Assembly: GCA_022695795.1 (NCBI GenBank)
Contig: MU404069.1
Coordinates: 248,001 to 312,000, forward strand
Source of the DNA: Biscogniauxia marginata
Taxonomy: Eukaryota; Ascomycota; Sordariomycetes; Xylariales; Xylariaceae
DNA: 64,000 nt
Direction of reading: 5' to 3'
Part shown: positions 21,385 through 34,840 of the stretch, piece by piece
Numbering within the stretch: the stretch's first letter is position 1
How the letters are laid out: every line of letters starts with the position of its first letter
Position numbers and translations under genes: made by a program
Notes under the pieces: model-generated
Databases searched by the model: none
Told to the model about the DNA's origin: nothing
Seen by the model: the letters and a program-made list of their open reading frames with translations, nothing else

Positions 21385-22211
21385 TCAGGCAGATGTCTGC
21401 CGGAACAAAACGAACCTCTTGACCATGCCTCCCCAGCCTCGCGCCAGGGTCTATTGACAGAAATGTCGGGTCTGATCGTAGGCGCCGTCGGGGGTGTCGG
21501 AACGGAGGCAGAAGAAGAGGCCTTGGGAGTTCTCGGCCGGGAGGAGAGTAACGCTTAGCCTTGTTCACCTCGTCGTGTCTACAGACAAGCGATTGCGGTT
21601 ATTACCATACCGCTCGAAGGAGAAAGTGTGATGTCGGACTGTGTCGCGTGGATTGGCGGAGGATTGCGATTAAGATTAAACGGGGTGGAAGAAGAGTTGA
21701 ATTGGAGCTGGAGCTACCCATGAGGACTAAAGGGTGGCAGGACTCAGTACAAACGGCTGACGGCAAGTAATAAGATTAAGTTGCGATTAGCTTGCGATAG
21801 TCAATGATGCGACGTCGTAGCTTTAATGTCATAGCGCACCAGTTTAGTGCCCTGCATGTACAATTCTATACATGTTGCCTATCAAAGCTGCCTGTTTGCA
21901 TGTACCTAGAGGTTTGGTATCTCTTAGCGAATCAATGCCTAAGGTGCCTGCCTACCAGGTAGGTACATAAGGTGAGGGGACCACTCCGGGCCATATCCGA
22001 AGTTCTACCGGCTCACATGTCACCCGCCGACACTGTCACGAACACCTGACTGTTTTCTGGTCCGTGCATAACATGGAGAGACCTTCTGTCGCAACAAGTT
22101 AGGTATAGTCGGTACCCTTACAGACACTTATACTCGACATACCTCCAGCTTAGCAATGTGGGAAATGCATTGGCTAGACCATCTACATATCTAATCGAGG
22201 ATCCCGGAGTG
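21385..22211. other. Intergenic upstream of the VPS9 gene
   Basis: This holds the presumed promoter of the minus-strand VPS9 gene and the 3' flank of the methyltransferase at 22212. Short ORFs at 21278-21770 are unsupported. One TAGGTA cluster lies near 21955. Confidence 0.45.
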
Positions 22212-22955
22212 TTACTCTCTTCTGGACTTCGTCGCCCCGATCAATAAGAATGTTGGTCTAATGATCTCATCCGCCCATTCTGGAAATATTTCCAGGTCCT
22301 CTTCATCGGGACGCCACTCAACAAAATTTGTCACTTCAAGACCAGCCTTGAGTAACATAGTGATATACGTTGCGACTGTCCGGTGCTGCTTCTTCACTCC
22401 TTTCATGAACCAATTTGTCGTTCTTAACCCTTCTTTCTGGTAGCCATCAATCGGCCAGAACTTGCGGCCGTCCTCCTCGCTGACTAAGAAACCCGGCTTC
22501 GATGGCGCTGTGAATATGGGATGTTCGATCGAGTACACAAGGCGTCCTGAGGGCTTCAGGCTCTCCGCAATCTCTTGAACCAATTCGGGCAGGTTGACGA
22601 GGTAATGCAAAGTCAGAGAGCTGAAGACGGCATCGTACTGGCTCTCGGGTAACTTGAGCCTGTCAAGGTCTGCCTTTTGAAACTCGATATTATCATCCTT
22701 CGTCATGCTTCGGGCCTTCTCGAGCATGTTTTCGGATAAGTCAATCGCCCGCACGAACGTCGCTCCTTGTTCCCTTGCGTATCGAGAGAACCAACCAAAT
22801 CCACATCCCAGGTCAAGGACGCTCTGGCCTTTTAGATCCGGGAGCATGGCTCTAAGTTGAGGCCATTCGGGAGCACCATCAAGCCCCCTTGTCTGTCGAT
22901 CTAGCTGGATGTAGCCCTGAAAGAACTCAGGTTGGTCGTAAACATTTTGCGACAT
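22212..22955 (-). CDS. Class I SAM-dependent methyltransferase (Methyltransf_11 type)
   Basis: A single exon of 247 residues from an ATG at 22955. Motif I, VLDLGCGFGWFSRYA (46-60), binds S-adenosylmethionine; the acidic end of strand 2 is the AIDLSENML segment; motif IV is ADLDRLKLPESQYDAVFSSLTLHYL, followed by LKPSGRLVYSIEHP. This is the full set for a class I small-molecule methyltransferase, and the length is normal. A WRPDEEDL segment near the C-terminus is a frequent ending in UbiE/YcgJ-like proteins. The substrate cannot be named. It is not in an obvious cluster. Confidence 0.88.
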   Translation of the reverse strand: MSQNVYDQPEFFQGYIQLDRQTRGLDGAPEWPQLRAMLPDLKGQSVLDLGCGFGWFSRYAREQGATFVRAIDLSENMLEKARSMTKDDNIEFQKADLDRLKLPESQYDAVFSSLTLHYLVNLPELVQEIAESLKPSGRLVYSIEHPIFTAPSKPGFLVSEEDGRKFWPIDGYQKEGLRTTNWFMKGVKKQHRTVATYITMLLKAGLEVTNFVEWRPDEEDLEIFPEWADEIIRPTFLLIGATKSRRE

Positions 22956-24694
22956 GTCTGCCGGGGACTGGTTTCAGCTCGATGAGGCACAGTAACAAAG
23001 CCAACGTAGATATTTTGTGCCTAGGAAATCTTAGGAATTTCTGTGCACCTGTTTAAGACTTCATGTCCACGGCTGGCTGAGCCATTTATATAGGGCAATT
23101 ACCTCACATATAGTATACTATATCGAGAGTGACCAGACTGTAGGTAACGTCTCGTGCGTTCCCACTAACCCGATAAATATACATAAATTGAGTCACGCCG
23201 ATAGAAAAAAGCCCTGATTGGTCAGCAGGACACTTATAAGCAATCTGCTAGTTTGCGTTGTTTTCCCCTTCTTAGATCTGCTTTCCCGCTAGGTTAGTCC
23301 ATATTACCTAGCATTAGTAACTAGGTAGGTACCTAACTAAATATCCCCTGAGACTTATAGTATATACCATCTTCACTCGCCTTTGGGAGATCGTCTTTAC
23401 GAAACAGAAAAGGATATCAAAGCCTCTACTCTAACGAGGTCATTCTTCAAGCCATAGGCTAAGAAATATCACTTTTGATTTTGTAATGTTTAAACATGTC
23501 TGAAAGATCTACTGCTACCAAGCTGTTAGGAAACATCAGTTCTATCTTGACCGTTGTGACGAAGCGGCTCCGAAATCTTTGCGTTACCTTCTCATGTGGG
23601 AATCTGAAATATTAATGGCTACTTTAGCATTGTAGACTATATTCGTGGGACTTACCAAACTTTTTGGAATATCTCACTCGCATAGTTACTATATGATGTC
23701 TTCCCGGTTTTACATCCCTTTCGTACCGTACTTAACGTGGATTCATCTACTTCGCATGCTAGAGACACATATTCCATGTGGTCAATGATGATATTAATAC
23801 GTCTATTTTGCTCTTCAAAGCAGCGCAAGACTATACGCTCTAACTAGATATGTAACTCTAAATCATTGAAAGGTCTCAAGTGGACGTATACGTATATGAA
23901 TGTGCCATTATTAGTAATTAAACATATATCTGTAATATCCACCAGAACATCAAAGGCTATCTTGGGTACAATAAATATCAATTAGCATCTCGAATTGTGT
24001 TTTACTTAGTAGATGATCCACTATTCTAAATGAAGCAATGTGAAGTGGATGATAAGCTCTATTGGTATTATAGAATATATTGTATTTGAATTGATGGCCT
24101 TACGAGTGTAGCTTTCAACCTTCGTTGCACCGTCGTAACCATTATGCGAGTTATTAAATAGTCCCGGGGAAATGCTGGTGATATGTTGTTGAGGCTTCAT
24201 TGAGTATAATGTTGCACGTGAAAGTTGACTAATGCGTATTCGAGCAAAGACGGACCTCACAGCTTCATGTAAACTCCATCGAATATTACAGATAAGGCAT
24301 TTTAGCACGCCCTTAAATCGATGGGTTAGCCCTTAAATCGACGAGTTCAACATTGGCCTGTGCTTCATGCATGAACTAATCTGCCAAGCTAATCCCAACT
24401 TAACACATAACCCCCAAAGAACAGGCGTGAATAGTGTCTATTATACTGTACGGGTACTAATATTACGTGTTGTTGCGCTGGAGAGGAAAGGTCTCTCTAG
24501 AACTACATATCAACTATCTCGTACTATGCATGGATTACATGTGTGGTAGTGCATGGGCCAACTAGCGGTCAGGTGTCCGTGACATATACTAATATACCTT
24601 ACCAACTCACTTGAATATATTTTTATATAATATGCTTCTTACCCTCCACATGTAAGAATTGTTTCATAGATACCAGACTACGTGACTTCCCACA
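22956..24694. other. Intergenic between the two methyltransferases
   Basis: AT-rich, divergent promoters of the flanking genes. No coding signal. An imperfect tandem repeat of about 20 bp, built on GCCCTTAAATCGA, lies at 24310-24350, and a TAGGTA-rich patch at 23290-23340. Confidence 0.5.
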
Positions 24695-25525
24695 ATGGCT
24701 GCTACAGACCCTTCCTTCTCGTCTGTTCGTTATCTGCCCACGGACGAAGCTTACGATAGATGGGCCGCGATCTACGACACAGACGGGAACTTCCTGCAAG
24801 CCATCGACTCCATCGAAATGAAGACCCTGTTCCCACGGTTAATAGCGTCTATTGAATCTCCCCGGCCCTGGCGGATCGTAGACCTAGGGTGCGGCACGGG
24901 CCGTAACACAGCGCTGCTGCTCAACGTCCCCGACGCGGAAATCATCGCCCTCGACGCCAGCAGGGGCATGCTAGACGTGGCAAAATCCCGTCTGTCGCCA
25001 CCACCTCCGAGCGCGAGCGCGGAAGATGATAGCGGAGGGGTCCCGACCAAGGAGGATAACAGCACGTCTCAGACAAGGACCCTCCGCTTCGAAATCTTCG
25101 ACCTGCTGTCCGCGCCCGCCTCGCCCGAGTTCGCGCAGCGCGCGGACGCGGTGATCAGCACGCTCGTCGTCGAGCACGTCCCGCTGGCGGTGTTCTTCTC
25201 CCACGTGTCGCGGCTCCTGAAGCGCGGGGGCGTGCTGCTGCTGACGAATATGCACGCGCACATGGGGAGTATTAGCCAGGCCGGGTTCGTGGACGCGGCC
25301 ACGGGGGAGAAGATCAGACCTACGAGCTATGCCCATACCGTGCAGGACGTCGTGGCTGAGGCGAGGAGATGGGGGTTGGAGGTTGAAGAGGGCCCGGGAG
25401 GTGGTGTTGAGGAGCGTACTGTTGAGGAGGGTATGGTTGAGAGGCTGGGGCCTAGGAGCGCGAAGTGGGTTGGTATTACGTGCTGGTTTGGGGGGTTGTT
25501 TAGAAAGGTCGAAGATGCATCTTGA
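24695..25525 (+). CDS. Class I SAM-dependent methyltransferase
   Basis: A single exon of 276 residues; ATG in context CACAATGG. Motif I IVDLGCGTGRNTALLL (61-76) is clear, then AEIIALDASRGMLDVAKSRL for the SAM ribose-binding acidic residue. A Ser/Pro/Asp-rich insert (about 98-125) interrupts the fold before the FEIFDLLSAP strand. LLKRGGVLLLTNMHAHMG is motif VI-like. Many fungal relatives sit in secondary-metabolite loci, but no biosynthetic partner is visible here. The C-terminal third is Gly/Glu-rich. GC content is clearly higher than the AT-rich flanks. Confidence 0.85.
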   Translation: MAATDPSFSSVRYLPTDEAYDRWAAIYDTDGNFLQAIDSIEMKTLFPRLIASIESPRPWRIVDLGCGTGRNTALLLNVPDAEIIALDASRGMLDVAKSRLSPPPPSASAEDDSGGVPTKEDNSTSQTRTLRFEIFDLLSAPASPEFAQRADAVISTLVVEHVPLAVFFSHVSRLLKRGGVLLLTNMHAHMGSISQAGFVDAATGEKIRPTSYAHTVQDVVAEARRWGLEVEEGPGGGVEERTVEEGMVERLGPRSAKWVGITCWFGGLFRKVEDAS

Positions 25526-26579
25526 ATGGTTCGACACATTCTGTCTATTCTATTTGTACATGGTCCAATATGTTTTCCTTAATGACCGTGCAGCAAATCA
25601 GAATTTTGATCCTTAGGACTGGTCGACAATTTCTAGATAGCGAGATGCAGAGAGCCCTATGAGAACACGATTTAAGCTATATCTCCGGGGATACATTCTA
25701 TCTCTGCGAGTATTGTGTTGTACAGTAAAGGAGAGGTGGAGTTGGTCGGGTCATTTAAGAGAAGTTGACTAGGATACGTGCCTGTAGACAAATAAGCGTA
25801 ATGTGAGTCGAGGTTATAATATAAGACGTGGAATATATGATAAATGGAACCCGTGAATTCCTCCCCCTCCCTTTTGACGACGTAATTCCGATATCAACTT
25901 AATATCTTTGTATTTGATTGATCTCCATGAATATCACTGTAGAAGTAAGTGGCTTACACAGCCTGTGGTGTCCACTAGGAAGTTGCCACCTCGGGACTTG
26001 GCGCTGGTATGCACTCAAGGTAATAATGGTTATAATGATAAGTTCGTTTACGTCCGAAAAACGGGAACGATTAAATGCCTATCTGCCTATTTCACATATA
26101 AAGTGAATAGAGCCTTAGGTATTATGTATTTATTTAGTTGCGTAAAGATTTATGCCTCGAACGGAAGACTTAAAAGTCTTGAAACCCTCTAAGGCCTAGG
26201 TAATAAATGGCTTGGCATGTCTTTAGTTTCTTCGCATTTTACAAAGTGGCCTAGAACCCTTTTCTCGCCGTACCGGCAGGGTCGACTTCGCTCCGGGTGG
26301 CCTATTCTCTCATGGTACTCTGTCAAGTCACCATGTCTTGTTCTTTCTGCTATTAAGCGGCGTAACATTGTTCGTTTGAGGGTTAATTCGCCTGGGGTGC
26401 GCCCCTATCGTTTGTGCTCCGGGGGGAGTTTCGTCGACGGTGGTAACGGCTATCTAAGGTACCCGAGACATCGAAAAAGGCATTTTCTTTTCTTAGCTTC
26501 TCCCAATTCGCCCGCTACATAACAGTTATTCATTTACTCCACCAACAAATAACCAACTCGATTCAAATATAGAGAAAAG
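25526..26579. other. Intergenic upstream of oligoribonuclease
   Basis: No gene is seen. A small perfect inverted repeat (AAGACTT-AA-AAGTCTT) lies at about 26165-26180. The last 300 bases are the probable promoter and leader of the oligoribonuclease gene. Confidence 0.45.
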
Positions 26580-27215
26580 ATGGCAGAAAATGGCGCACTG
26601 GTTTGGATTGACTGCGAGGTGAGAAAAGACATCGGGTCGAGTTACGTGTTCTCCATGGGTCGTGAGCTAATGCCACGCGCCTAGATGACGGGTCTCGACC
26701 CAGACCGGGAGGAGATAATTGAAATATTCTGCATTATCACTACAGGGACTCTGGAAATCGTAGACGAAGCTGGCTGGGGAACTGTGGTGCATCAATCAAA
26801 GGAGAGGATGGACCTGATGGACGAATGGTGCACGCGAACACACGAGAAGAGCGGCTTGACAGCCGCGGTGCTGGCCTCAAACGTGACTCCAGAGCAGGCT
26901 GCTGATGAGCTTCTCGCCTACATTAAGAAGCATGTTCCCGAACGAGGTGCCTTGCTGGCTGGCAATAGCGTGCATGCAGACCGTGCGTTCTTGCACAAGG
27001 AGCCCTACAAGAAGGTTCTGGACTACCTGCATCATCGGATTCTCGACGTCAGCACCATAAAGGAGGCAGCTAGACGGTGGTGTCCTACGGAGGTCCTCCA
27101 GAACGCACCTCGGAAGCAGGAGCTACACCAAGCAAAGGAAGATATCTTGGAGAGCATCGCTGAGGCTCGATATTACAAGGATGTGATATTCAATAGCGGC
27201 AAACCTGGCGAGTAG
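26580..27215 (+). CDS. REX2: Oligoribonuclease (3'-5' exoribonuclease, REXO2/Orn)
   Basis: Two exons: 26580-26618 (13 codons) and 26685-27215, with a 66-nt phase-0 intron; 189 residues, the normal size for Orn. The DEDDh catalytic set is visible: D11 and E13 in WIDCEMTGLD, D112 in NSVHADRAFL, H161 and D166 in LHQAKEDILES. The intron splits the first motif right after E13, leaving exon 2 to begin with MTGLD, so an annotation started at 26685 would lack two catalytic residues. The enzyme degrades 2-5-nt RNA fragments to mononucleotides, in mitochondria and cytosol in eukaryotes. No obvious mitochondrial presequence is present. Probably essential housekeeping. Confidence 0.95.
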
Positions 27216-27973
27216 GTAATTAATCCTAGCTGAGCGCTAGCCGCCCCGAAAAAGGTCAAGCACGGGAAGTTCTTGAGGTTCTAGACTGCCTAACAATACC
27301 AGGTCTCTACATGTACATACCTGTTTTCGTTTCCCTGAGCTAAGGCTATATTGTGGCGTCAATACATATCTTGGGTGTTCATTGCCCAACAAATCCGGAT
27401 GCAGGATGTCCACGCAAGCCCAAGTTAGTCTACGTAGATTAGTAGGTACCTACTGTATGTGCCCTATTTGATAGCTCACGTGTGATTGGAAACCGGCGTA
27501 CCTATGTATTGGACAAAAAAATATCGCGTGGCTCATTGTTTGGCTGAAGAGCTTGCCAGTTTGGGTTATGATAACGCATGACGGTTTTCGCGAAGTGGCC
27601 TGTATGACAGTTTATTGACACTGTCGGAACCCATACAACGTACGGCAGAAATTACTGTGTATATCAATATTCTACACTGTATAACATCTTACACATGCTA
27701 AGCTTGCTTAGGTACCTAAATTGCAGGTGGTTCGTTGGTTGTCGCACCCCACATGTGGAATGAGATCACTGCCATTTGCTACCCCGCCAATGCATCCACC
27801 CCTCCACCCGCTACCATCACCTCCTTTTTCGTCGAAGCTTGATGCCATTCCTTTCCCTTTCCCTTCCTTTTCCTTTCCCAATCCCGGATCGACTTCTATA
27901 AATCCTCTTTCTGCTTCAGTAAAACCGTCCCCTGATACTAACTGATTCCGCTGCTATTCAGAGATCAGCCATC
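27216..27973. other. Intergenic upstream of phosphoglucomutase
   Basis: This is the presumed promoter of the phosphoglucomutase gene. A pyrimidine-rich CCCTTTCCC tract lies at about 27850-27880, and a leader with TATAAAT at 27897, upstream of the ATG at 27974. No gene is seen. Confidence 0.5.
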
Positions 27974-29925
<1,952 letters not shown>

Positions 29926-32022
29926 AAAGGGGGTTTCGGGTAAGATTACGGGAACGACTGAGCGCCAAGGAAGTCGATAGCTATACACATGATAACATGT
30001 AATTACATGATTTCCGGGGAGTCTACGAATAATGATTACATGATGTGGAATCAAGCCGGCAACATAATTCAATAAAAGTTGATGTTTACATAAGCTAGAA
30101 TATGTCGAATACTTCAGAAGTGATGGGTGTCTTTTTAATTCATATGCAAATCACTGGGTTGCTATGTAAACGTTGCTAGAAGCAACCAATCCTATGCCGC
30201 GTGTCTTGAATCTCGTTTATGCACATGGATTAGAAGAGATATATATAGGCTCACCTACATACAGGGAATGTAGCCTTACTAACCAAATCTTGAATCCTAG
30301 GTAAATTGGATTAGTAGGGCTGCTAGGTACTGTAGAGATGCTGGCATAATATGATATGGCTTGATGCAAACGATTTCTGCATGGCTCTGGAAAGTAAATC
30401 TAGTGTATCGAATATCTGGAATTCAAACGGAATGCTGCTCCTTGTTCTCCTTAACTTGCAAGTAGTAGACAGGCATATGGGCACACAGCTTCATAATATG
30501 ATTCAATTTTATTCTTCTTTAGGATTTAATGTGTTGTCGGTCGTACTATGCTGGGAATCATGCTTGTGGTTTTATTCTTCTTTGCAAGGAGCTTGTTAAA
30601 GAGCTAGCTTGTAAAAAATTGCAACGTAGGCCTTGTTCCCTTGGCGACGGCATACAGAGAAGTTGTTCATGATTTTCGAAAGGTCACGAACCACTGGACA
30701 CATAGCTTTCGAGATGAGACGACGATTTAATGGGGGGAGGGGGGTTGAAATGTGTATTGGTCCAAGGTAGAGTAAGAGGGATGGGAATATGCCATGGAGG
30801 ACCGTCTAACAGGCCCTATGTTTGAGAAATAACTAGCAATATAAGGTCACAAGGGCACTTGTCACTCGGTACTTTATTCCCATGTGGTTTTTTTTTTTGC
30901 CTCCATTCCCTGCTCCAGCTACAACATCTATTCCCTTCTCCTTCGTCCACTTGGCACTTTCAACATTCACTCTTGGTGCTATCTTCGGCAAAGACAATCT
31001 CTACGACAGATTGAAATTCTCCACCAAGGTACCTAGTGATCATCTTGCCTACTAGTAAGAATTTCCAGTAGTAAGTCAACACCATTTCCAAGAGCTTCCC
31101 TTTGGCCTTTTCTGCTTTTCTTCACCCCTTAGTACCTGACCTACTACGTACCTGTTCACATCCTTCGGATCCCCACACGACAGTGACAAAAACCGAAGAT
31201 TGAGTGCCCAGCAGATTAGCACATACTCACGTACTCGCAATACTCTTGAGGTACCGAAATACCTCTTCGCCTACTCATTCTGCCCTGTCAAGCTCCCATT
31301 TCTCGTCACCTCCCCACAGTACCTATCATCCATATTGTCACAATCATTGCCCTAAACATTTCCCCCTCTCTCGTTTGCCCCAACTTCAGAAATATCTCCG
31401 TTCATGGAGTGCTAAAGAAGGTTTGCAGATTCACGTACCTCTCCGATCCTTCATTAGATGTACACACATAAACATACACACGGCGCTAACTACAAACAAG
31501 CTTGTACCTTTGCGACCTCTTCGACATCGACCTCCTTCTTCGGCACATAATCACGTCTGTGTCTACCTGATCAAGCAGGGTACGCCTTTCGCTTGGACTT
31601 TCCTCAACTACCCACAGAACTTTCTCAAGCCTGGCATCTTGCTCGTTAAGGTTAGTTCGCTATATACATCATCATCACAGTACTTGCGGCTTTGAGCTGG
31701 TAGCTAGCCCTTTTATTGAGCACCCGCTCTCTCAATATCTTGAATTTTATACCCATTGACTGCTAGCCCTGGCCCTGTTGAATTGTCTGTTAATTTTACA
31801 GCGCATCCCCAATCCCCGAACATTTCCTCACTTTGATACATACCAGTCGGTAACCATTTATGTTATCTTTATGCCCCCTACTATTATAGTATTGCATTTG
31901 ACATTCTCACGCCTGTCATGCTATTTTTTTTGCTTTCTTTACTAACTTTAAACAAGAAAGTTCTTTCCTGATACTCTCAGTGAGAATCCTTTAGGAAGCT
32001 ACAGGACGAACCCGCAGCAAAA
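29926..32022. other. Intergenic between PGM and small 2EXR gene
   Basis: A 2.1-kb stretch. The left part contains the PGM 3' flank. From about 30880 to 32000 the plus strand is strongly C/T-rich, which is typical of a long fungal promoter and leader. The 163-codon open frame at 31204-31695 has no ATG start and low-complexity composition, so it is not called. Confidence 0.45.
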
Positions 32023-32730
32023 ATGTCGGACAACGGGGATTCAGGAGATTCCTCTTACGAGCCCTCCTCGTCAGACGATGAGGATGATTTGACCAGCTCA
32101 TATAGCAGTGCCGACGAAGATGCGGATGAGGATGAGGATGATGAGGACTTTGACACGATAGCTGAGGATGAGGGCTACGATCAACACCCCGAGCAATCTA
32201 CCTTTTTAACCGACATCCATACACGAACTGAGGAGCGCCTGGAAATTGTGGCTTACTTGGATGCAAAGATAACGCCCAAGATTTTCTCGAGAACTCAACC
32301 CTTCACCAAGTTCTCTGCACTACCACCCGAGCTCCGAAACATGATCTGGGAAGAGGCTGTACATGAGCAAGATCGAGTTATCTCTGCTCCCGGGGGGGAT
32401 ATCGTGATGTGTGCATCTTGCCCCGTGCTCTTCCTAGTATGCAAAGAATCGAAGCAGGTGGCGGCGAAATACTACGTGAGACTCGAAGGCGGCGACCTGC
32501 TCGCCATGAGTCTTCGTCCCCTCTCCATGCCATGTCGCGGACCTGTGCTGTCGTTCGACTATGATGTCTTCTTCGTCTCAAACGCGTGGACATATTGCTC
32601 TTTCGAAAGATTGGCATCTGGGGAGATTATAAGGAACGAGGAGAAATCGCTGCCTGTCCCCATAGCTTGCGACAAGATCGAGGGGCTCTACAGAATGGGA
32701 ATTCGTCGGGTCGAGCAAGACAAGGTCTAG
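32023..32730 (+). CDS. 2EXR domain protein with acidic N-terminus
   Basis: A single exon of 235 residues; ATG in context AAAATGT. Residues 1-60 are almost all Asp, Glu and Ser (a highly acidic disordered tail). The 2EXR domain starts near residue 92 with KFSALPPELRNMIWEEAV, then VLFLVCKESKQVAAKYY and LSFDYDVFFVSNAW, the standard order. The family is expanded in filamentous fungi and uncharacterised. It is a smaller relative of the partial gene at 1-1215. The protein may be shorter than typical because the domain's C-terminal part is brief; an unspliced intron near the end cannot be excluded. Confidence 0.78.
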   Translation: MSDNGDSGDSSYEPSSSDDEDDLTSSYSSADEDADEDEDDEDFDTIAEDEGYDQHPEQSTFLTDIHTRTEERLEIVAYLDAKITPKIFSRTQPFTKFSALPPELRNMIWEEAVHEQDRVISAPGGDIVMCASCPVLFLVCKESKQVAAKYYVRLEGGDLLAMSLRPLSMPCRGPVLSFDYDVFFVSNAWTYCSFERLASGEIIRNEEKSLPVPIACDKIEGLYRMGIRRVEQDKV

Positions 32731-33368
32731 GTCGGCGAGGTATGCAGAATGGTCCGATGGGATACACAGATTACCTCGACGAAGACGATGAGGTATAGCA
32801 AGTATGGGAATCACAGATAAAATGGAGGATGTAGTGGCGAGTGGTAGAAATGGCACTGCGCATCTTCTCTTATTTGTTAAGCCTTTTCTTGCTGGCAGGC
32901 TTTTTCACACTAGGCGATGAAACGTGAAGCATTGAGAGTGGACTGCACTTGGAGCTAGATAGATAGACCGACCATCTAGCAAAGAAAGACCATGTCACCC
33001 TCCTGAAGTCACAAGAAACGTTATTAGGTGCCAGGATCATATATATGTGTCTGTGTAATTCACCTTCGGTAACCTTTTGAAATAGGTGTTACCTTTGAGG
33101 TTTGTTGTAAGGGGACCTTTGAATTCCCTTTCTATATTAACCCTAAGATGACAATACCAAAGAAAACTCATCAGTGCTTGCCTCTACCCACACGACTAGA
33201 GGAGCTATATTTCACTGATGATTCGATAATAATCACTTAGTGATTGTACCCCTTCTTTTATCAGATGTTGAATATTATAAGCACATGGGAAGCATCCCAA
33301 TTGCAACCTGTTCATGCATTGACCTGAAAGGCACAATGTCACGAGTCATATGATTAAAAAAAGATTTT

Positions 33369-33408
<40 letters not shown>

Positions 33409-33592
33409 CTGTAAATTTACGATAAGTGCTCGTGGAACCCCTTTTTACTGCGAGTTTGATATGTGGACAGGGGCAAGACTAAATGGTCTACACAACCACA
33501 TATAGGCTATTAACTACAATTATCTATCATCGGCTTTCCTTATTTCTATGTCTACCAATTTTGTCAAAAATCCAGTGCCTCTTTTTGTTGCT
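32731..33592. other. Intergenic with a 31-nt poly-A tract
   Basis: This is the convergent 3' flank of the 2EXR gene (+) and the dehydrogenase (-). It contains the A-tract at 33376-33406 flanked by AAATTTA on the left and GTAAATTTAC on the right. No gene is seen. Confidence 0.5.
33376..33406 (+). repeat. 31-nt poly-A run
   Basis: An uninterrupted run of 31 A preceded by an AT-rich stretch. It could be a mononucleotide microsatellite or the tail of an old retroposed copy; no body of such a copy is recognisable upstream. Confidence 0.85.
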
Positions 33593-34840
33593 TCAGTACC
33601 CAAGCTTTTTGTTCACACGGTTGACAACCTCTTTGCCCTCTGCCAGACGTTGCAAATTGTATGCCAAAATTCTGAGCACCCTCTCGTTATAGTGATTCGA
33701 ATTTCCACTGCAGTGTGGAGTGACCGTAACATTCTTATATTTCCAGAGCTTATGGTCAGCCGGTAGCGGCTCCGGATCTGTGACGTCAAGGGCGGCGCCC
33801 CGGATTAGATCCTGATCAAGCGCCTCGATGAGAGCGTCTGTGTCGATGATAGGCCCACGCCCGACGTTGCTAATATACGCCTTTTTCCTGCTCAGCAGGG
33901 CGAATTGATCGCGCGAAATCATGCCGTGCGTTTCTTTGGTGAGCGGCAGCGTGATCACAAGCAGGTCTAGATCCGACCCCAAGAACGTACCCAGCTGCTC
34001 CTTTCCGTGGAACCATTTGCTCGGGAACTCGCCGTTTGGGTCACCCAGCCCGGGCTCCGTAAAAGAGTCGTCCTTTTGCGACTCTGGTGTCGAACGCTCG
34101 TGATTTGTATATGCGTAAACATCCATCCCAAAGGCTTTTGCGACACGGGCAACTTGCCGTCCTATGCAGCCGTAGCCTAGTATTCCCCTGCCATTGGCGT
34201 TAGCAGCGATACAAAGTGTGTGGAGTGGCTGGATGCAACTTACACTCTTAGACCCACCGCATCCTCTGTGTCTCCATCGGACTCGGGGTCAACCCATTTT
34301 GAGACTTTCTGGTTTTCACGATGCTCAGGAACTAAGGGCAACCTTGCTTAGCATCTCAAGCAAAGTTCAATGTTACATGTTAAGAGACTCACGGTAGTGC
34401 TGAAAGGCAAGGAATGTTGCGAATACCCATTCCGTAATTTGAGGTCTACAATAAAGAGTCAGCCCAGCTGCAGCAGGATAGAGATAAACAGTGATTAAGA
34501 AAAAGGGTTTGTTCTACGGGTGGACACCGTTTGCGGTGCAGAACGCGATGTCAGTATCCTCGAACAGGGGGAGCCCGAAGATCTGGTTGCAGCCTGCGCT
34601 TAGAAGCTGGACATATTTGAGATTGGGTGTCAGTTCCCGCAGGGGGAACCTCTTCCAAGTGAACAGCACTGTGACCTTTTTCCATGTCTCGGCACTGATC
34701 TCCTTGGGAATGTCCGTCCCGTACATTTCAACTTTGTGCGCCTCGACCCGAATTCCAGGGCTGATCTTCGCCAGGTTAGAAACCCAATCTGACGGAGGAA
34801 TCCATGGCATGAGAACCATTAGGAACTCTGGTGTTGACAT
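33593..34840 (-). CDS. D-isomer-specific 2-hydroxyacid dehydrogenase
   Basis: Four exons: 34840-34518, 34445-34393, 34331-34244 and 34187-33593 (introns 72, 61 and 56 nt), giving 352 residues. The NAD(P)-binding Rossmann loop GYGCIG (159-164) is encoded just after the third junction. The catalytic triad can be placed at R265 (NVGRGPI), E294 (DVTDPEPLP) and H313 (VTPHCSG). The N-terminal part (LKYVQLLSAGCNQI, then TANGVHPPQITEW) is the substrate domain. An unusual insert of about 35 residues between the Rossmann loop and KEQLGTFLGSDLDLLVITLPLT is Ser/Asp-rich. The family reduces 2-keto acids such as glyoxylate, hydroxypyruvate or pyruvate in the cytosol; the exact substrate is unknown. An annotation that stops at single ORFs would break this gene into fragments. 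Confidence 0.9.

Noticed and set aside
31204..31695. 163-codon ORF before the small 2EXR gene
   Set aside because: It has no ATG start and consists of Ser/His/Thr-rich translation of a C/T-rich leader.
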